This document shows positions 28,681-37,112 of a DNA stretch of 64,000 bases, one piece after another. Under the pieces are notes generated by a model that saw only the letters and a program-made list of their open reading frames with translations, was not told the DNA's origin and searched no databases. The stretch covers positions 38,039 through 102,038 of the forward strand of contig DASTVZ010000012.1 in NCBI GenBank assembly GCA_035758845.1. Reading direction: 5' to 3'. Position numbers and translations under genes: made by a program. This DNA is from JALZOC01 sp035758845. Lineage in GTDB: Bacteria > Acidobacteriota > Vicinamibacteria > Vicinamibacterales > 2-12-FULL-66-21. Every line of letters begins with the position of its first letter. The stretch's first letter is position 1.

Positions 28681-29298
28681 TCAGCCAGCTGAGCGGTCAC
28701 GTATTGGAATGACAAATTTCTCAGCGGTATGCGTCTCCGAAAAACTCACAACCTTCACATCGACGAGGCCTGCTTTCTTTCCCGCCGCCATCACTTCTGA
28801 CTCGGTGATCGCCGCCGATCCTTTTGGCCTAATCACCCACAGTGCGCCACTCGGTTTCAACGATCGCCTCAACGCACGGAGCCCATCGAGCATGTCACGC
28901 CGCGATGCGCCGTAGAAGACCAGGTCGGTCCCTTCGGCGGGAGCGATCCTGACAACGCGCGCGCCGCCCGCCTTTATTTCGCGCACTAAATCCGCATGTC
29001 GCTCGCCAGCAATCAGCGCGCTCATGCCTGCCTTCACACCGAGTTTGTCGAGCCTCGACGGGGGACTTGTAATCCGATTCGCCCATCGGCCGGCAACGGC
29101 TCCAATATCAAAGATCGCGGTTGTCTTGCCGAACCGCACAACCAACGACCCCTCGTTCGCAACTGCGGACGCGATGCTCTTCAAAGGAATCGCGAGTCGC
29201 GTAGGGCCGCGAAAGATCAAATCATGCTGCTCCAGGACCGCTTTTCCTTCAGCAACCTCGCCCCCGAGCCGGAGGGTACACTGTGCCTCGTATCCCAT
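28681..29298 (-). CDS. DUF3052-containing protein
   Basis: 205 residues. The N-terminal 70 residues form a small beta-rich module (CTLRLGGEVAEGKAVLEQHDLIFRG). The C-terminal part (KLGVKAGMSALIAGERHADLV, LVFYGASRRDMLDGLRALRR, LWVIRPKGSAAITESEVMAAGKKAGLVDVKVV) is a clear DUF3052 domain, a Rossmann-like fold of unknown function. It is 3 bp after the SRPBCC gene in the MarR-led operon. No enzymatic motif is evident. Confidence 0.8.
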   Translation of the reverse strand: MGYEAQCTLRLGGEVAEGKAVLEQHDLIFRGPTRLAIPLKSIASAVANEGSLVVRFGKTTAIFDIGAVAGRWANRITSPPSRLDKLGVKAGMSALIAGERHADLVREIKAGGARVVRIAPAEGTDLVFYGASRRDMLDGLRALRRSLKPSGALWVIRPKGSAAITESEVMAAGKKAGLVDVKVVSFSETHTAEKFVIPIRDRSAG

Positions 29299-29301
29299 TG
29301 A

Positions 29302-29817
29302 TCAACTCCTCGCCTGCGATCCGGCGAGCCGCTTCTCGAGCGAGGCCATGTAGGACCGGATCGTGCCTTCGTACCCAACAATGAATCGAGCCACGAATCG
29401 GAACAGCGGGTTATAGATCTCGCCGTCTTCAGTGATGGTGAGTCGGCTGCCTGTCTCCTCCGGCATGATCTCGTAGGTCCACGTGCCGCCGAATGGCAGT
29501 TTCGGATCCGCGATCCGTCCGACCAGGACGCGCGGCGGTTCCATGCGCTCCACGGCGAGCCTCATTTTTCCTGATCGTCCCTCCTCGATCCACACGGGAT
29601 AACCGTTGCGATCCGGGAGCCGTTCGACGCGCGTGACGCCTGCACGCCATGAGGGAAAGCCCTCGACATCCGTGATGGTCGACCAGATCACGTCTGGAGG
29701 AACGGGAAAGCTTTTCGTCACCGAGGCACGGTGTGACTGTCCGAGACGCGATCCAATCACTGCGGCGAGCGCGAGCACGAGAGCAAGCGCGACGACGGTT
29801 ATCAGAACCCACTTCAT
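29302..29817 (-). CDS. Membrane-anchored SRPBCC/polyketide-cyclase-like protein
   Basis: 171 residues: an N-terminal TM anchor (VLITVVALALVLALAAVIG) then a START/SRPBCC helix-grip domain (SVTKSFPVPPDVIWSTITDVEGFPSWRAGV, GTWTYEIMPEETGSRLTITEDGEI). Such domains bind hydrophobic ligands. Its start overlaps the MarR regulator stop as ATGA, so it is likely the regulator's main partner. The ligand is unknown. Confidence 0.82.
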   Translation of the reverse strand: MKWVLITVVALALVLALAAVIGSRLGQSHRASVTKSFPVPPDVIWSTITDVEGFPSWRAGVTRVERLPDRNGYPVWIEEGRSGKMRLAVERMEPPRVLVGRIADPKLPFGGTWTYEIMPEETGSRLTITEDGEIYNPLFRFVARFIVGYEGTIRSYMASLEKRLAGSQARS

Positions 29818-30296
29818 AGCGGTTGCTCCTTGGTTGGTTGGGTTGGAGGAGCGACGTGCGGTCTGTGCGAGGCCGTCGCGAGAAGCGCGAGGCCGTGAAT
29901 CGCGGCGGCACGCTCGCCTTCGGTCAATCGCGAGAGAAGCGCCTCGACACGGGACGGATCCAACACCGACGACGCTTCGCGGATGCGCACGCCCGCCGAT
30001 GTCAGTCGCACGTGCACGCGGCGGCGGTCGGCGCCGTCGCGGGCGCGAGCCACGTAGCCCTTGCGTTCGAGTCGATCGATTGCCAGCGACATCGTGGCAG
30101 GCGTGACTCCCATGTGTCGCGCGAGATCGTTGACGGTTGTCGGGTCGAGTTCATCGAGGTGGTCGAGGATGCTCGCCTGGTGCCGGCTCAGGAGCCGCCG
30201 GGAGTCGGGATCGCGGACGTGGCGCGTGTGGCAGGCGAAGTAGATCTGCGGATAGAGCGTCAGCACCTGTCGCACGGCGTCGACGATCGAAGTCAT
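29814..30296 (-). CDS. MarR-family transcriptional regulator
   Basis: 160 residues with a winged HTH (LDPTTVNDLARHMGVTPATMSLAIDRLERKGYVARARDGADRRRVHVRLT) containing the typical DRR wing. N-terminal helices and the C-terminal region supply the dimer interface. It is first in an operon with the SRPBCC, DUF3052 and ClpP-like genes. The AT-rich region just upstream contains TTTTGTCAAAA, a plausible autoregulatory operator. Confidence 0.92.
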   Translation of the reverse strand: MTSIVDAVRQVLTLYPQIYFACHTRHVRDPDSRRLLSRHQASILDHLDELDPTTVNDLARHMGVTPATMSLAIDRLERKGYVARARDGADRRRVHVRLTSAGVRIREASSVLDPSRVEALLSRLTEGERAAAIHGLALLATASHRPHVAPPTQPTKEQPL

Positions 30297-30318
30297 GTCA
30301 GGCAGGAATAATATATTG

Positions 30319-30329
30319 TTTTGTCAAAA
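30319..30329. promoter_or_regulatory. Candidate MarR operator
   Basis: A perfect 11-base palindrome TTTTGTCAAAA in an AT-rich patch 23 bp upstream of the marR start; imperfect symmetry extends outward on both sides. MarR dimers commonly bind palindromes of this size near their own promoter. Promoter boxes around it are not clear. Confidence 0.4.
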
Positions 30330-30704
30330 TAAATTAAAATAGTTGCGAAAGTCCTAAACCACAGCGTGGACGATTCCGTCCAATTGCGCGTTAGTTCTGA
30401 GTTTACGAGCGCGCGGCTTCTGGGGCAGCTAACACACCAGAGCCAGGAGCTGGCGGCCAAGAGCCAGCAGCCAACAAGCGTAGAATGTGAGTGTTCGTTT
30501 CCGGGACGACGGGGTTCGCAAACGGTCATCCTTCAGCCATCGAGGCCTCCGGGTCAGGCCAATAACTATCGGATATTCAGAGTGTTAGTCATGACGTCCG
30601 CAGTGGCACTCGATTTGGACTAACTGTGCACACTCGTCCGCCTTCGCGCTAGACGCGCTTGCGCGCGCTAACGGCGAGACGGCTCCAGGCACAGAGGCAA
30701 TTAA
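30330..30704. other. Non-coding region between marR and the efflux adaptor gene
   Basis: No credible gene. It holds AGCCAGGAGCTGGC and AGCCAGCAGCCAACA repeats (30441-30476), the latter identical to 15 bases near 3110, and a sigma-54-like sequence at 30604-30619. The remaining sequence is featureless. Confidence 0.5.
30604..30619 (+). promoter_or_regulatory. Candidate sigma-54 promoter upstream of efflux genes
   Basis: TGGCAC-N5-TTGGA, close to the sigma-54 consensus TGGCAC-N5-TTGCA, about 85 bp before the adaptor start. The -12 element has GG in place of GC. The same gene group contains an NtrC-type activator (32845-34269), which makes the site worth considering. Confidence 0.35.
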
Positions 30705-31964
30705 ATGGTCGACATCGCAAGATCACCCGAATTCAAGCGGAAAAAGAAAATCCGTCAAATCCTGTACGGCACCGCCGCGCTCGTTGTCATCATCCTGATT
30801 TCAGTTGGCGTGTCGCGGCTCAAGCCGGCGGCACCGTCAGTCGAACGCTCGACGATCTGGATCGGCACGGTCAAGCGCGGCCCGATGATTCGACAGGTTC
30901 GCGGATCGGGAACCCTGGTACCGGAAGAGATCCGGTGGATCCCCGCGACCACGTCGGGACGGGTGGAAACGATTCTGCTGCGACCAGGGGCGCAGGTGAA
31001 GCCGGACACGGTCATCCTCGAGATGAGCAATCCCGACCTTCAGCAACAGGTCAGAGAAGCACAGCTGGCCTATCAGTCGGCGCAAGCCGCGTTTGTCAAC
31101 CGCAAGGCCGAGCTCCAAAGTTCGTTACTGAGCCAACAGAGCGACGTGGCGAGCATCAAGGCGGCGGCTACCAAGGCAGCCCTGACGCTCGAGGCGCAGG
31201 ACAAGCTCTACAAAGATGGTCTCGTCTCAGAGATCCAGTTCAAGCAATCGAAGAGCGATAAGGAAGAACTGGAGAACCGGCTGAAGATTGCCGAGAACCG
31301 CCTCGTAATCTCGACCGAAGGGATGCAGTCGCAGCTCGCGCCGCAGGAAGCGGACGTCGATCAAAAGCGCGCGGCCTACGAGCTGCGCATACGCCAGCTC
31401 GATGACCTGAAGGTGAAGGCGGGGATGAGCGGCGTCCTGCAGGAAGTGCCGGTCGAGCGCGGCGCCCAAGTACAGGCCGGCGCTCCCCTCGCGCGCGTCG
31501 CCGATCCTACGACCTTGAAGGCCGAGGTGCGCATCGCAGAAACACAGACCAAGGACATTCGCATCGGGCAGTACGCCGAGGTCGACACCCGGAACGGAAC
31601 CGTGAAGGGCAGGGTCGCTCGAATGGACCCGAAGTCTACGGGCGGCACCGTCGGCGTGGACATCACCCTCGAGGGAGAGCTCCCGTCTGGCGCCCGGCCC
31701 GATCTGAGCGTCGACGGCACGATTCAACTCGAAAAGCTCGATAACGTCGTCTTCGTCGAGCGGCCCGCGTTCGGTCAGGAGAACAGCACGGTCGGTCTGT
31801 TCAAACTGACCGGCGACGGCGAAGCCATCCGGACCAACGTGAAGCTTGGCCGCACGTCTGTCAGTCAGGTTGAAATCCTCGAGGGATTGCAACCGGGCGA
31901 TCAGGTCGTTCTGTCGGACATGTCCGCGCAGGACTCATTCGATCGGATTCGGATTTCCGGGTAA
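30705..31964 (+). CDS. HlyD/MacA-type periplasmic adaptor (membrane fusion protein)
   Basis: 419 residues: N-terminal TM anchor (about 18-38), barrel-sandwich (lipoyl-like) halves around GSGTLVPEEIRWIPATTSGRVE and KAGMSGVLQEVPVERGAQVQAG, a long alpha-hairpin between (about 105-235, rich in Gln/Ala/Lys), beta-barrel (LKAEVRIAETQTKDIRIGQ) and membrane-proximal domain (ILEGLQPGDQVVLSD). It would bridge an inner-membrane ABC permease to an outer-membrane channel. It is followed by an ABC ATPase but no permease gene. Confidence 0.9.
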   Translation: MVDIARSPEFKRKKKIRQILYGTAALVVIILISVGVSRLKPAAPSVERSTIWIGTVKRGPMIRQVRGSGTLVPEEIRWIPATTSGRVETILLRPGAQVKPDTVILEMSNPDLQQQVREAQLAYQSAQAAFVNRKAELQSSLLSQQSDVASIKAAATKAALTLEAQDKLYKDGLVSEIQFKQSKSDKEELENRLKIAENRLVISTEGMQSQLAPQEADVDQKRAAYELRIRQLDDLKVKAGMSGVLQEVPVERGAQVQAGAPLARVADPTTLKAEVRIAETQTKDIRIGQYAEVDTRNGTVKGRVARMDPKSTGGTVGVDITLEGELPSGARPDLSVDGTIQLEKLDNVVFVERPAFGQENSTVGLFKLTGDGEAIRTNVKLGRTSVSQVEILEGLQPGDQVVLSDMSAQDSFDRIRISG

Positions 31965-32018
31965 GAAAGCACAACGTCGCCCGCCGGCCTCCGCCGGCGC
32001 GTGAGAAAAGGAGCCACG

Positions 32019-32765
32019 ATGAACACGTCCGCGCCCACGCTGATCCATCTTGACGGCGTCACCAAGGTTTTTTTCACCGACGAAGTCGAGACGCACGCGC
32101 TTGCCGGAATCCACCTGGAGATCAAGACCGGCGAGTACATTGCGATTGCCGGGCCATCGGGCTGCGGCAAGTCCACGCTGCTGTCGATCCTGGGCCTGCT
32201 CGATTCACCGACGGAGGGCAAGTACACGTTGAACGGCAAGCCCGTCGCGGACCTCCCGCTCTCGGAACGCGCGCGTGTGCGCAACCGCGAGATCGGGTTC
32301 ATCTTCCAGAGCTTCAACCTGATTGGCGATTTGAATGTCTACGAGAACGTCGAGCTTCCGCTGACGTATCGAGGCATGAAGTCCGCCGAACGCAAGGAAC
32401 GCGTGATGGCCGCGCTCGAGAAAGTCGGCATGGCGCATCGCGCCAAACACCTGCCCAGCCAGCTCTCTGGCGGTCAGCAGCAGCGGGTCGCGGTGGCGCG
32501 CGCGGTCGCCGGTTCCCCATCGATTCTGCTCGCCGACGAGCCGACCGGAAACCTGGACTCGAAGAACGGCGAGGCGGTGATGGAACTGCTGCGCGAACTG
32601 CACCGTGAAGGCGCCACCATCTGCATGGTGACCCACGACCCGCGTTATGCGCGCCATGCCGATCGATCGATTCATCTCTTCGACGGCCGTGTCGTCGAGG
32701 AAGACGGCAGCAGGCATCGGGGCGAGAAGGAGCTCGAAGAGAGCGGCTTCGACGTGACCCACTGA
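32019..32765 (+). CDS. MacB/LolD-type ABC transporter ATP-binding protein
   Basis: 248 residues from the ATG at 32019, preceded by AAAGGAG. Walker A GPSGCGKST, Q-loop FIFQSFNL, signature LSGGQQQR, Walker B ILLADEPTGNLD, His switch VTHDPRYA: the 3.A.1.122-125 (MacB/LolD) pattern. It follows the adaptor gene by 54 bp. An FtsX-like permease is expected next, but a two-component system follows instead. Confidence 0.92.
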   Translation: MNTSAPTLIHLDGVTKVFFTDEVETHALAGIHLEIKTGEYIAIAGPSGCGKSTLLSILGLLDSPTEGKYTLNGKPVADLPLSERARVRNREIGFIFQSFNLIGDLNVYENVELPLTYRGMKSAERKERVMAALEKVGMAHRAKHLPSQLSGGQQQRVAVARAVAGSPSILLADEPTGNLDSKNGEAVMELLRELHREGATICMVTHDPRYARHADRSIHLFDGRVVEEDGSRHRGEKELEESGFDVTH

Positions 32766-32844
32766 GGTAAAGCCTTCAGCTCTCAGCTTTCAGCCAACAG
32801 CTCTCGCGGGCTGATGGCTGAGCGCTGACCGCTGATTGCTGACT
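32766..32844 (+). repeat. CTGA/CAGC-rich low-complexity tract ending at a start codon
   Basis: Imperfect repeats of TCAGCTTTCAGC, then GCTGATGGCTGAGCGCTGAC, partly self-complementary (TCAGC/GCTGA). The tract runs to within a base of the next gene's ATG, leaving no Shine-Dalgarno sequence. Comparable in style to other degenerate tracts in the window. Confidence 0.5.
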
Positions 32845-34269
32845 ATGCTCATCACCGACCATCTTCGCAGTCCCCGCAACGAATCGGTTGAAACCGTCCG
32901 GCACCCTGTGCGGCCGAGTGAGCCGCGGGTGTTGATCGCCGACGACCAGGCCGACGTCCTGGAAGCGCTCCGCCTGCTGCTGAAGGCAGAGGGCTTTCAG
33001 CTCGAAACCGCGTCGTCGCCCGCCGGCGTGCTTGCGGCGGTGGAAGCGCGCGAGTTCGACGTCGCGCTCATCGATCTCAATTACGCGCGCGACACCACCT
33101 CTGGCGAAGAAGGACTCAACCTGCTGTCGCGCATCCAGAGCATCGATCCGACGCTGCCGGTCGTGGTCATGACCGCCTGGGGCAGCGTCGAAGTCGCGGT
33201 CGAGGCGATGCGGCGCGGGGCGCGCGACTTCGTGCAAAAACCGTGGGACAACGCGCGGCTGCTGGCGATCATTCGCACGCAAATCGAACTGAGCCAGGCG
33301 CTCCGCAAGGGGCAGCGTCTCGAGGCCGAGAACTCGCTGTTACGTGGCGAGGGCATGCCGAAGCTAATCGCCGAGTCGTCGGCGATGCAGAACGTGCTGC
33401 AGGTCATCTCGCGCGTCGGCCCGTCGGACGCCAACGTGCTGATCCTCGGCGAGAACGGCACCGGCAAGGGAGTCGTGGCCCGTGCCCTCCACGCGGTCTC
33501 GAGCCGCGCGTCACGGCCGATGGTGGTCGTCAATTCAGGCGGCGTCTCGGAAGGCGTGTTCGAAAGCGAGTTGTTCGGGCACGTGCGCGGCGCGTTTACC
33601 GATGCGAAGAGCGATCGCGTCGGCCGCTTCGAACTGGCCGATCAAGGCACGCTCTTTCTCGACGAGATCGCGAACGTGCCACTGAGCCAGCAGGCCAAGC
33701 TTCTGCGCGTGATCGAGACCGGCGAGTTCGAGCGTCTGGGTTCCTCACGGACGCGGCGTGTCGACACACGGATCATTTCGGCGACCAACGCCAATCTCGT
33801 CGACGAGGTCAGCGCGGGACGATTTCGACAGGACCTGCTCTTCCGGTTGAACACGATCGAGATCAGGCTGCCTCCGCTGCGGGATCGTCGCGAGGACATC
33901 CCGCTGCTGGCGCAACACTTCCTGCGCCAGCACGCACAGCGGTATCGCAAACGGCTGACCGGCTTCGAGAGCGGCGCGATGCAGATCCTGCTCGAACATC
34001 CGTGGCCGGGAAACGTGCGCGAACTCGATCATGCGATCGAGCGCGCCGTGCTGATGGCGCCGGGGCCGCTGGTGAAAGCCGCGGACCTGGGCCTGCGCGC
34101 GGCTCGTGAAGGAGGCGGACGGCTGGAGGACATGAGCCTCGAAGACGTCGAATGCTTCCTGATCAAAAAGGCCATGACCCGCTTCGACGGCAACGTGAGC
34201 CAGGCGGCCAAGGCCTTGGGCCTGAGCCGCAGCGCGCTGTACCGCCGACTGCAGCGGTACGGACTCTAG
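32845..34269 (+). CDS. NtrC-family sigma-54 response regulator
   Basis: 474 residues from the ATG at 32845; a TTG three codons upstream is possible. Receiver (VLIADDQADVLEALRLLL, acceptor in VALIDLNY), AAA+ with Walker A GENGTGKG, loop GAFTDA in place of GAFTGA, Walker B GTLFLDEIAN, RFRQDLLFRL, then a Fis-type HTH (DGNVSQAAKALGLSRSALYRRL). Gly-to-Asp in the sigma-54 contact loop is a recurring variant, so activity is uncertain but plausible. It pairs with the NtrY-like kinase 146 bp downstream. Confidence 0.9.
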   Translation: MLITDHLRSPRNESVETVRHPVRPSEPRVLIADDQADVLEALRLLLKAEGFQLETASSPAGVLAAVEAREFDVALIDLNYARDTTSGEEGLNLLSRIQSIDPTLPVVVMTAWGSVEVAVEAMRRGARDFVQKPWDNARLLAIIRTQIELSQALRKGQRLEAENSLLRGEGMPKLIAESSAMQNVLQVISRVGPSDANVLILGENGTGKGVVARALHAVSSRASRPMVVVNSGGVSEGVFESELFGHVRGAFTDAKSDRVGRFELADQGTLFLDEIANVPLSQQAKLLRVIETGEFERLGSSRTRRVDTRIISATNANLVDEVSAGRFRQDLLFRLNTIEIRLPPLRDRREDIPLLAQHFLRQHAQRYRKRLTGFESGAMQILLEHPWPGNVRELDHAIERAVLMAPGPLVKAADLGLRAAREGGGRLEDMSLEDVECFLIKKAMTRFDGNVSQAAKALGLSRSALYRRLQRYGL

Positions 34270-34315
34270 AAAGGGAAAGCGCCTGCGGCCCGAGCGAGGC
34301 GCCGGAGGGAAGCGA

Positions 34316-34366
34316 CGCGAAGCGGCGCCGCCGAGCGAGAGCGAGCGGGGGTGGGGCCCCGCGAGC
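34316..34366 (+). repeat. Dispersed GC-rich hairpin repeat, copy B
   Basis: GAAGCGGCGCCGCC, AGCGAGAGCG and the core GGGGGTGGGGCCCC, with stem GCGGGG (34345-34350)/CCCCGC (34357-34362). Over about 50 bp it matches the minus strand of 53403-53457 with only a few mismatches. Lies between the regulator and its kinase. Confidence 0.65.
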
Positions 34367-34414
34367 AATAAAAATGCGGACAGCCGCCTCACAGGGTAAA
34401 TTTGTCGCTCGCAG

Positions 34415-35806
34415 ATGGCCACACCGAAGCGTGAACCCCGCCTAAGTCACGACCGCCGCATCCTCCTGATGGCGCTCGCCTCGGCACTTCCCGGGGCCGC
34501 GATCTCACTCATCTTTCTCTGGACCGGCGACTACACGCCGAAGGTCCAGTGGACGCTCTCGGTTCTCATCATCACGTTCTGTCTCGGCTTCGCGTTTGCG
34601 CTTCGCGAGCGTGTCGTCCTGCCGTTGCAGACGCTGTCGAATCTGCTCGCCGCCCTGGGGGAAGGAGACTTCTCCATTCGCGCGCGCGGCGCGCGCGGCG
34701 GCGATCCGCTCGGCGAGGTGATGATCGAAGTGAACGCGCTGGTTGAGACACTTCGCCATCAGCGCCTCGATGCGCTCGAGGCGACGACGCTCTTGCGGAA
34801 GGTGATGGCGGAGATCGATGTCGCCGTGTTCACTTTCGATGAAGATCAGGAGTTGACGTTCGTCAATCGCGCCGGCGCACGGTTATTGAGCCAGGCGGCC
34901 GAGCGCCTGCTCGGTCGGCACGCGGAGGATCTCGACCTCGGCGACTACCTGACCGGCGAAGCGCCACGCGTCATCAACACGGCATTTCCCGGCGGCGTGG
35001 GCCGCTGGGAAATCCGCCGCAGTCAGTTTCGCCAGGGCGGCCGCCCGCACGAGCTGCTGGTGCTATCGGATCTGAGCCAACCGCTTCGCGAGGAGGAGCG
35101 GCAAGCGTGGCAGCGACTGATACGCGTCATCGGACACGAAATGAACAACTCGCTGGCGCCAATCAAGTCGATTGCCGGCAGCCTGGCGACGATCGTCGAA
35201 CGCGAACCCCCGCCGGCCGACTGGCGCGACGACGTGCAACGCGGACTTGGGGTCATCGCCTCGCGGTCGGAGGCCTTGAGCCGGTTCATGAACGCGTACG
35301 CGCGGCTGGCGAAACTTCCTCCGCCCAAGCTCGCGCCGCTGGATGTCGGGACCTTTGTCGATCGCGTGGTGACACTCGAAAAGGCGCATCACATTTCCGT
35401 TGCGATCGGCCCACGGCTGACGATCCAAGGCGATGGCGATCAGCTCGAGCAACTGCTCATCAATCTCATTCGCAACGCTGTCGATGCTGTTCGCGAGACC
35501 GGCGGTGGCGTGATCGTCGGGTGGCAACGCCTGGGTGGTTCGTACCCGCCGGCGATGGAGTTGTGGGTCGAGGATGAAGGCCCCGGACTGTCCAATACCG
35601 GCAATCTTTTCGTACCGTTCTTCACGACAAAGCCAGGCGGTTCGGGCATCGGCCTCGTCCTGAGTCGCCAAATCGCCGAAGCACACGGCGGAAGCCTGGT
35701 GCTCGAGAATCGCGCGGATCGTCAAGGCTGCCGCGCCAGCCTGCGACTGCCGTTGCACGCCTTCGCGCAGCTGCGTGCTGATAACCTGGCCCACACCGCG
35801 TCGTAG
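34415..35806 (+). CDS. NtrY-like membrane sensor histidine kinase
   Basis: 463 residues: two TM helices (about 17-38 and 46-64), HAMP (about 66-115), a PAS-like domain (about 120-225, VFTFDEDQELTFVNRAGARLL), HisKA with LIRVIGHEMNNSLAPIKSI (His241) and HATPase_c (NLIRNAVDAV, DEGPGL, GGSGIGLVLSRQIAEAHGG). The HEMNNSL motif is the NtrY/NtrB-like pattern that fits a partnership with the upstream NtrC-type regulator. A dispersed repeat separates the two genes. Signal unknown; the neighbouring efflux genes suggest envelope or toxic-compound stress. Confidence 0.9.
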   Translation: MATPKREPRLSHDRRILLMALASALPGAAISLIFLWTGDYTPKVQWTLSVLIITFCLGFAFALRERVVLPLQTLSNLLAALGEGDFSIRARGARGGDPLGEVMIEVNALVETLRHQRLDALEATTLLRKVMAEIDVAVFTFDEDQELTFVNRAGARLLSQAAERLLGRHAEDLDLGDYLTGEAPRVINTAFPGGVGRWEIRRSQFRQGGRPHELLVLSDLSQPLREEERQAWQRLIRVIGHEMNNSLAPIKSIAGSLATIVEREPPPADWRDDVQRGLGVIASRSEALSRFMNAYARLAKLPPPKLAPLDVGTFVDRVVTLEKAHHISVAIGPRLTIQGDGDQLEQLLINLIRNAVDAVRETGGGVIVGWQRLGGSYPPAMELWVEDEGPGLSNTGNLFVPFFTTKPGGSGIGLVLSRQIAEAHGGSLVLENRADRQGCRASLRLPLHAFAQLRADNLAHTAS

Positions 35807-35823
35807 CGAAGGGGCGGCATCGG

Positions 35824-36117
35824 TCAACCACGCGCAACGCTGACAATCGCGCCGGTTCGACGATCGATTTCGAAGATTCGAGTCTCGAAGAGTTCAGGTG
35901 GCTGTCCGGGCAGACGACCGCGGATCGTCACCCGCCACACTCGTTGTCCTGCCGCTGAAGCTTTGACCGCTTCGACGCTCGATGGCGCGAACGTCACCTG
36001 TGATCGTGCGATGTCAACCGCACGCTCGCGGGTGATCTCCGTCATCGTCGAGCGCGCGCATCCTGCCAGGAGCAGTGCGCTCACGACAAGCCATGCAATC
36101 GACCGTAAGCGTGGCAT
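35824..36117 (-). CDS. PepSY-like lipoprotein
   Basis: 97 residues from the ATG at 36117. Signal peptide with lipobox LLAGC, then a PepSY-type domain (ITRERAVDIARSQVTFAP, VWRVTIRG, ETRIFEIDRRTGAIVSV). PepSY domains often inhibit peptidases or bind envelope proteins. It lies downstream of a metzincin-like gene on the same strand, from which it is separated by a hairpin, so an inhibitor/protease relationship is conceivable but speculative. Confidence 0.7.
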   Translation of the reverse strand: MPRLRSIAWLVVSALLLAGCARSTMTEITRERAVDIARSQVTFAPSSVEAVKASAAGQRVWRVTIRGRLPGQPPELFETRIFEIDRRTGAIVSVARG

Positions 36118-36145
36118 AAAAGGCCGGACGCTCGGAGCGTCCGGC
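36118..36145 (-). terminator. Intrinsic terminator of the metzincin-like gene
   Basis: On the minus strand, GCCGGACGC-TCCGA-GCGTCCGGC (perfect 9-bp stem) then CTTTT, 16 bases after the upstream stop and immediately before the ATG of the PepSY lipoprotein gene, where a Shine-Dalgarno sequence would normally sit. Confidence 0.6.
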
Positions 36146-36161
36146 TTCACATCTATCGGCC

Positions 36162-36977
36162 CTACTGATGGTCGCGTTCCGGATCGGCCCAGAACACATG
36201 AGTGATGATCTTGTGGCCGCGCCCGAAATCGAGTTCAAAGGTTTGTGCGCGTCCATTCCGGCTGGAGCTTACGAGACGGCCCCACTGACCGGGGCCATCA
36301 ACGCTCAGATCCGACATCGCAGCCGGCGCGCCCTGTGGCAGTAAAGCTCCAATGGTCGTGGTGGTGTCGCGATGGGAGTAGATCTCGACGATCTCATCGT
36401 AATCATGCTGGTCCGGATGTTCGTTGCTCGGACCGTAGGTACCGCCACCTGCCGGCTCGTTCGTGTAGTCCATGCACGATCCAAGATTCGTGTTCGCGAA
36501 GTTTTCATCCTGGTGATCGAGTCCAAGGTCGTGGGCGATTTCCTGGCAGGTGACGAGACGCCGCCACGCGTCCGTGTCGTACCGTGGCATGTTGAAGTAA
36601 TAGTCGTTCAGCTTCGTGACGCCCTGAGTGATGTGGGTGCCACCGGTGATCCAGATCTGCGCAATCCCCAGCCAGCCGGTATTGCCGTACCGCGAGTTGC
36701 ACACTTCTATCCTTCCTGCGGTCGGACGGCAGTTCTTGGGGTTCGCCAGTCCTGCAACTTTTTGCAGGTCGAGGACCGCCGACTGGCTCCAGTCGGCGAT
36801 CGCCTCGTCGAGAAACGCATCCCACTGACTGCTGACGTTATCGCCGGCCTTCAATGTGAACGTGTCCGTTGTGCGAGCCCAGTGATAACCGTTCCAGGAA
36901 TGATTTGCCGAGAGAGTCGCTCCAGCCAGCATTGCGACGAACACACCGATACCGAGGCGGACAGAAGGACTGGGCAT
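36162..36977 (-). CDS. Secreted metzincin-like protein with altered zinc motif
   Basis: 271 residues from the ATG at 36977, preceded by GGAGG at 8-base spacing; the open frame further upstream is antisense to mscS and not credible. Signal peptide to about residue 24. The active-site helix reads CQEIAHDLGLDHQDE (residues 144-158) followed by a Met-turn-like SCMDYT (Met169). The HExxHxxGxxH pattern is present except that the first His is Gln145; Glu146, His149 and His155 remain. It may be a subfamily with Gln as ligand or a non-catalytic homologue. Confidence 0.75.
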   Translation of the reverse strand: MPSPSVRLGIGVFVAMLAGATLSANHSWNGYHWARTTDTFTLKAGDNVSSQWDAFLDEAIADWSQSAVLDLQKVAGLANPKNCRPTAGRIEVCNSRYGNTGWLGIAQIWITGGTHITQGVTKLNDYYFNMPRYDTDAWRRLVTCQEIAHDLGLDHQDENFANTNLGSCMDYTNEPAGGGTYGPSNEHPDQHDYDEIVEIYSHRDTTTTIGALLPQGAPAAMSDLSVDGPGQWGRLVSSSRNGRAQTFELDFGRGHKIITHVFWADPERDHQ

Positions 36978-37112
36978 TAGGCATACCTCCAAGGGAGACT
37001 GAAGCGTTCCGTGGGGAGTGCCCGTTAGTATACGCGAAGATGTGACAGACTGCAGGTCCAATATCGCATCGCGGTTGAGCTCCGCTGAAATTACAAAGCT
37101 GGAATTACAAGA

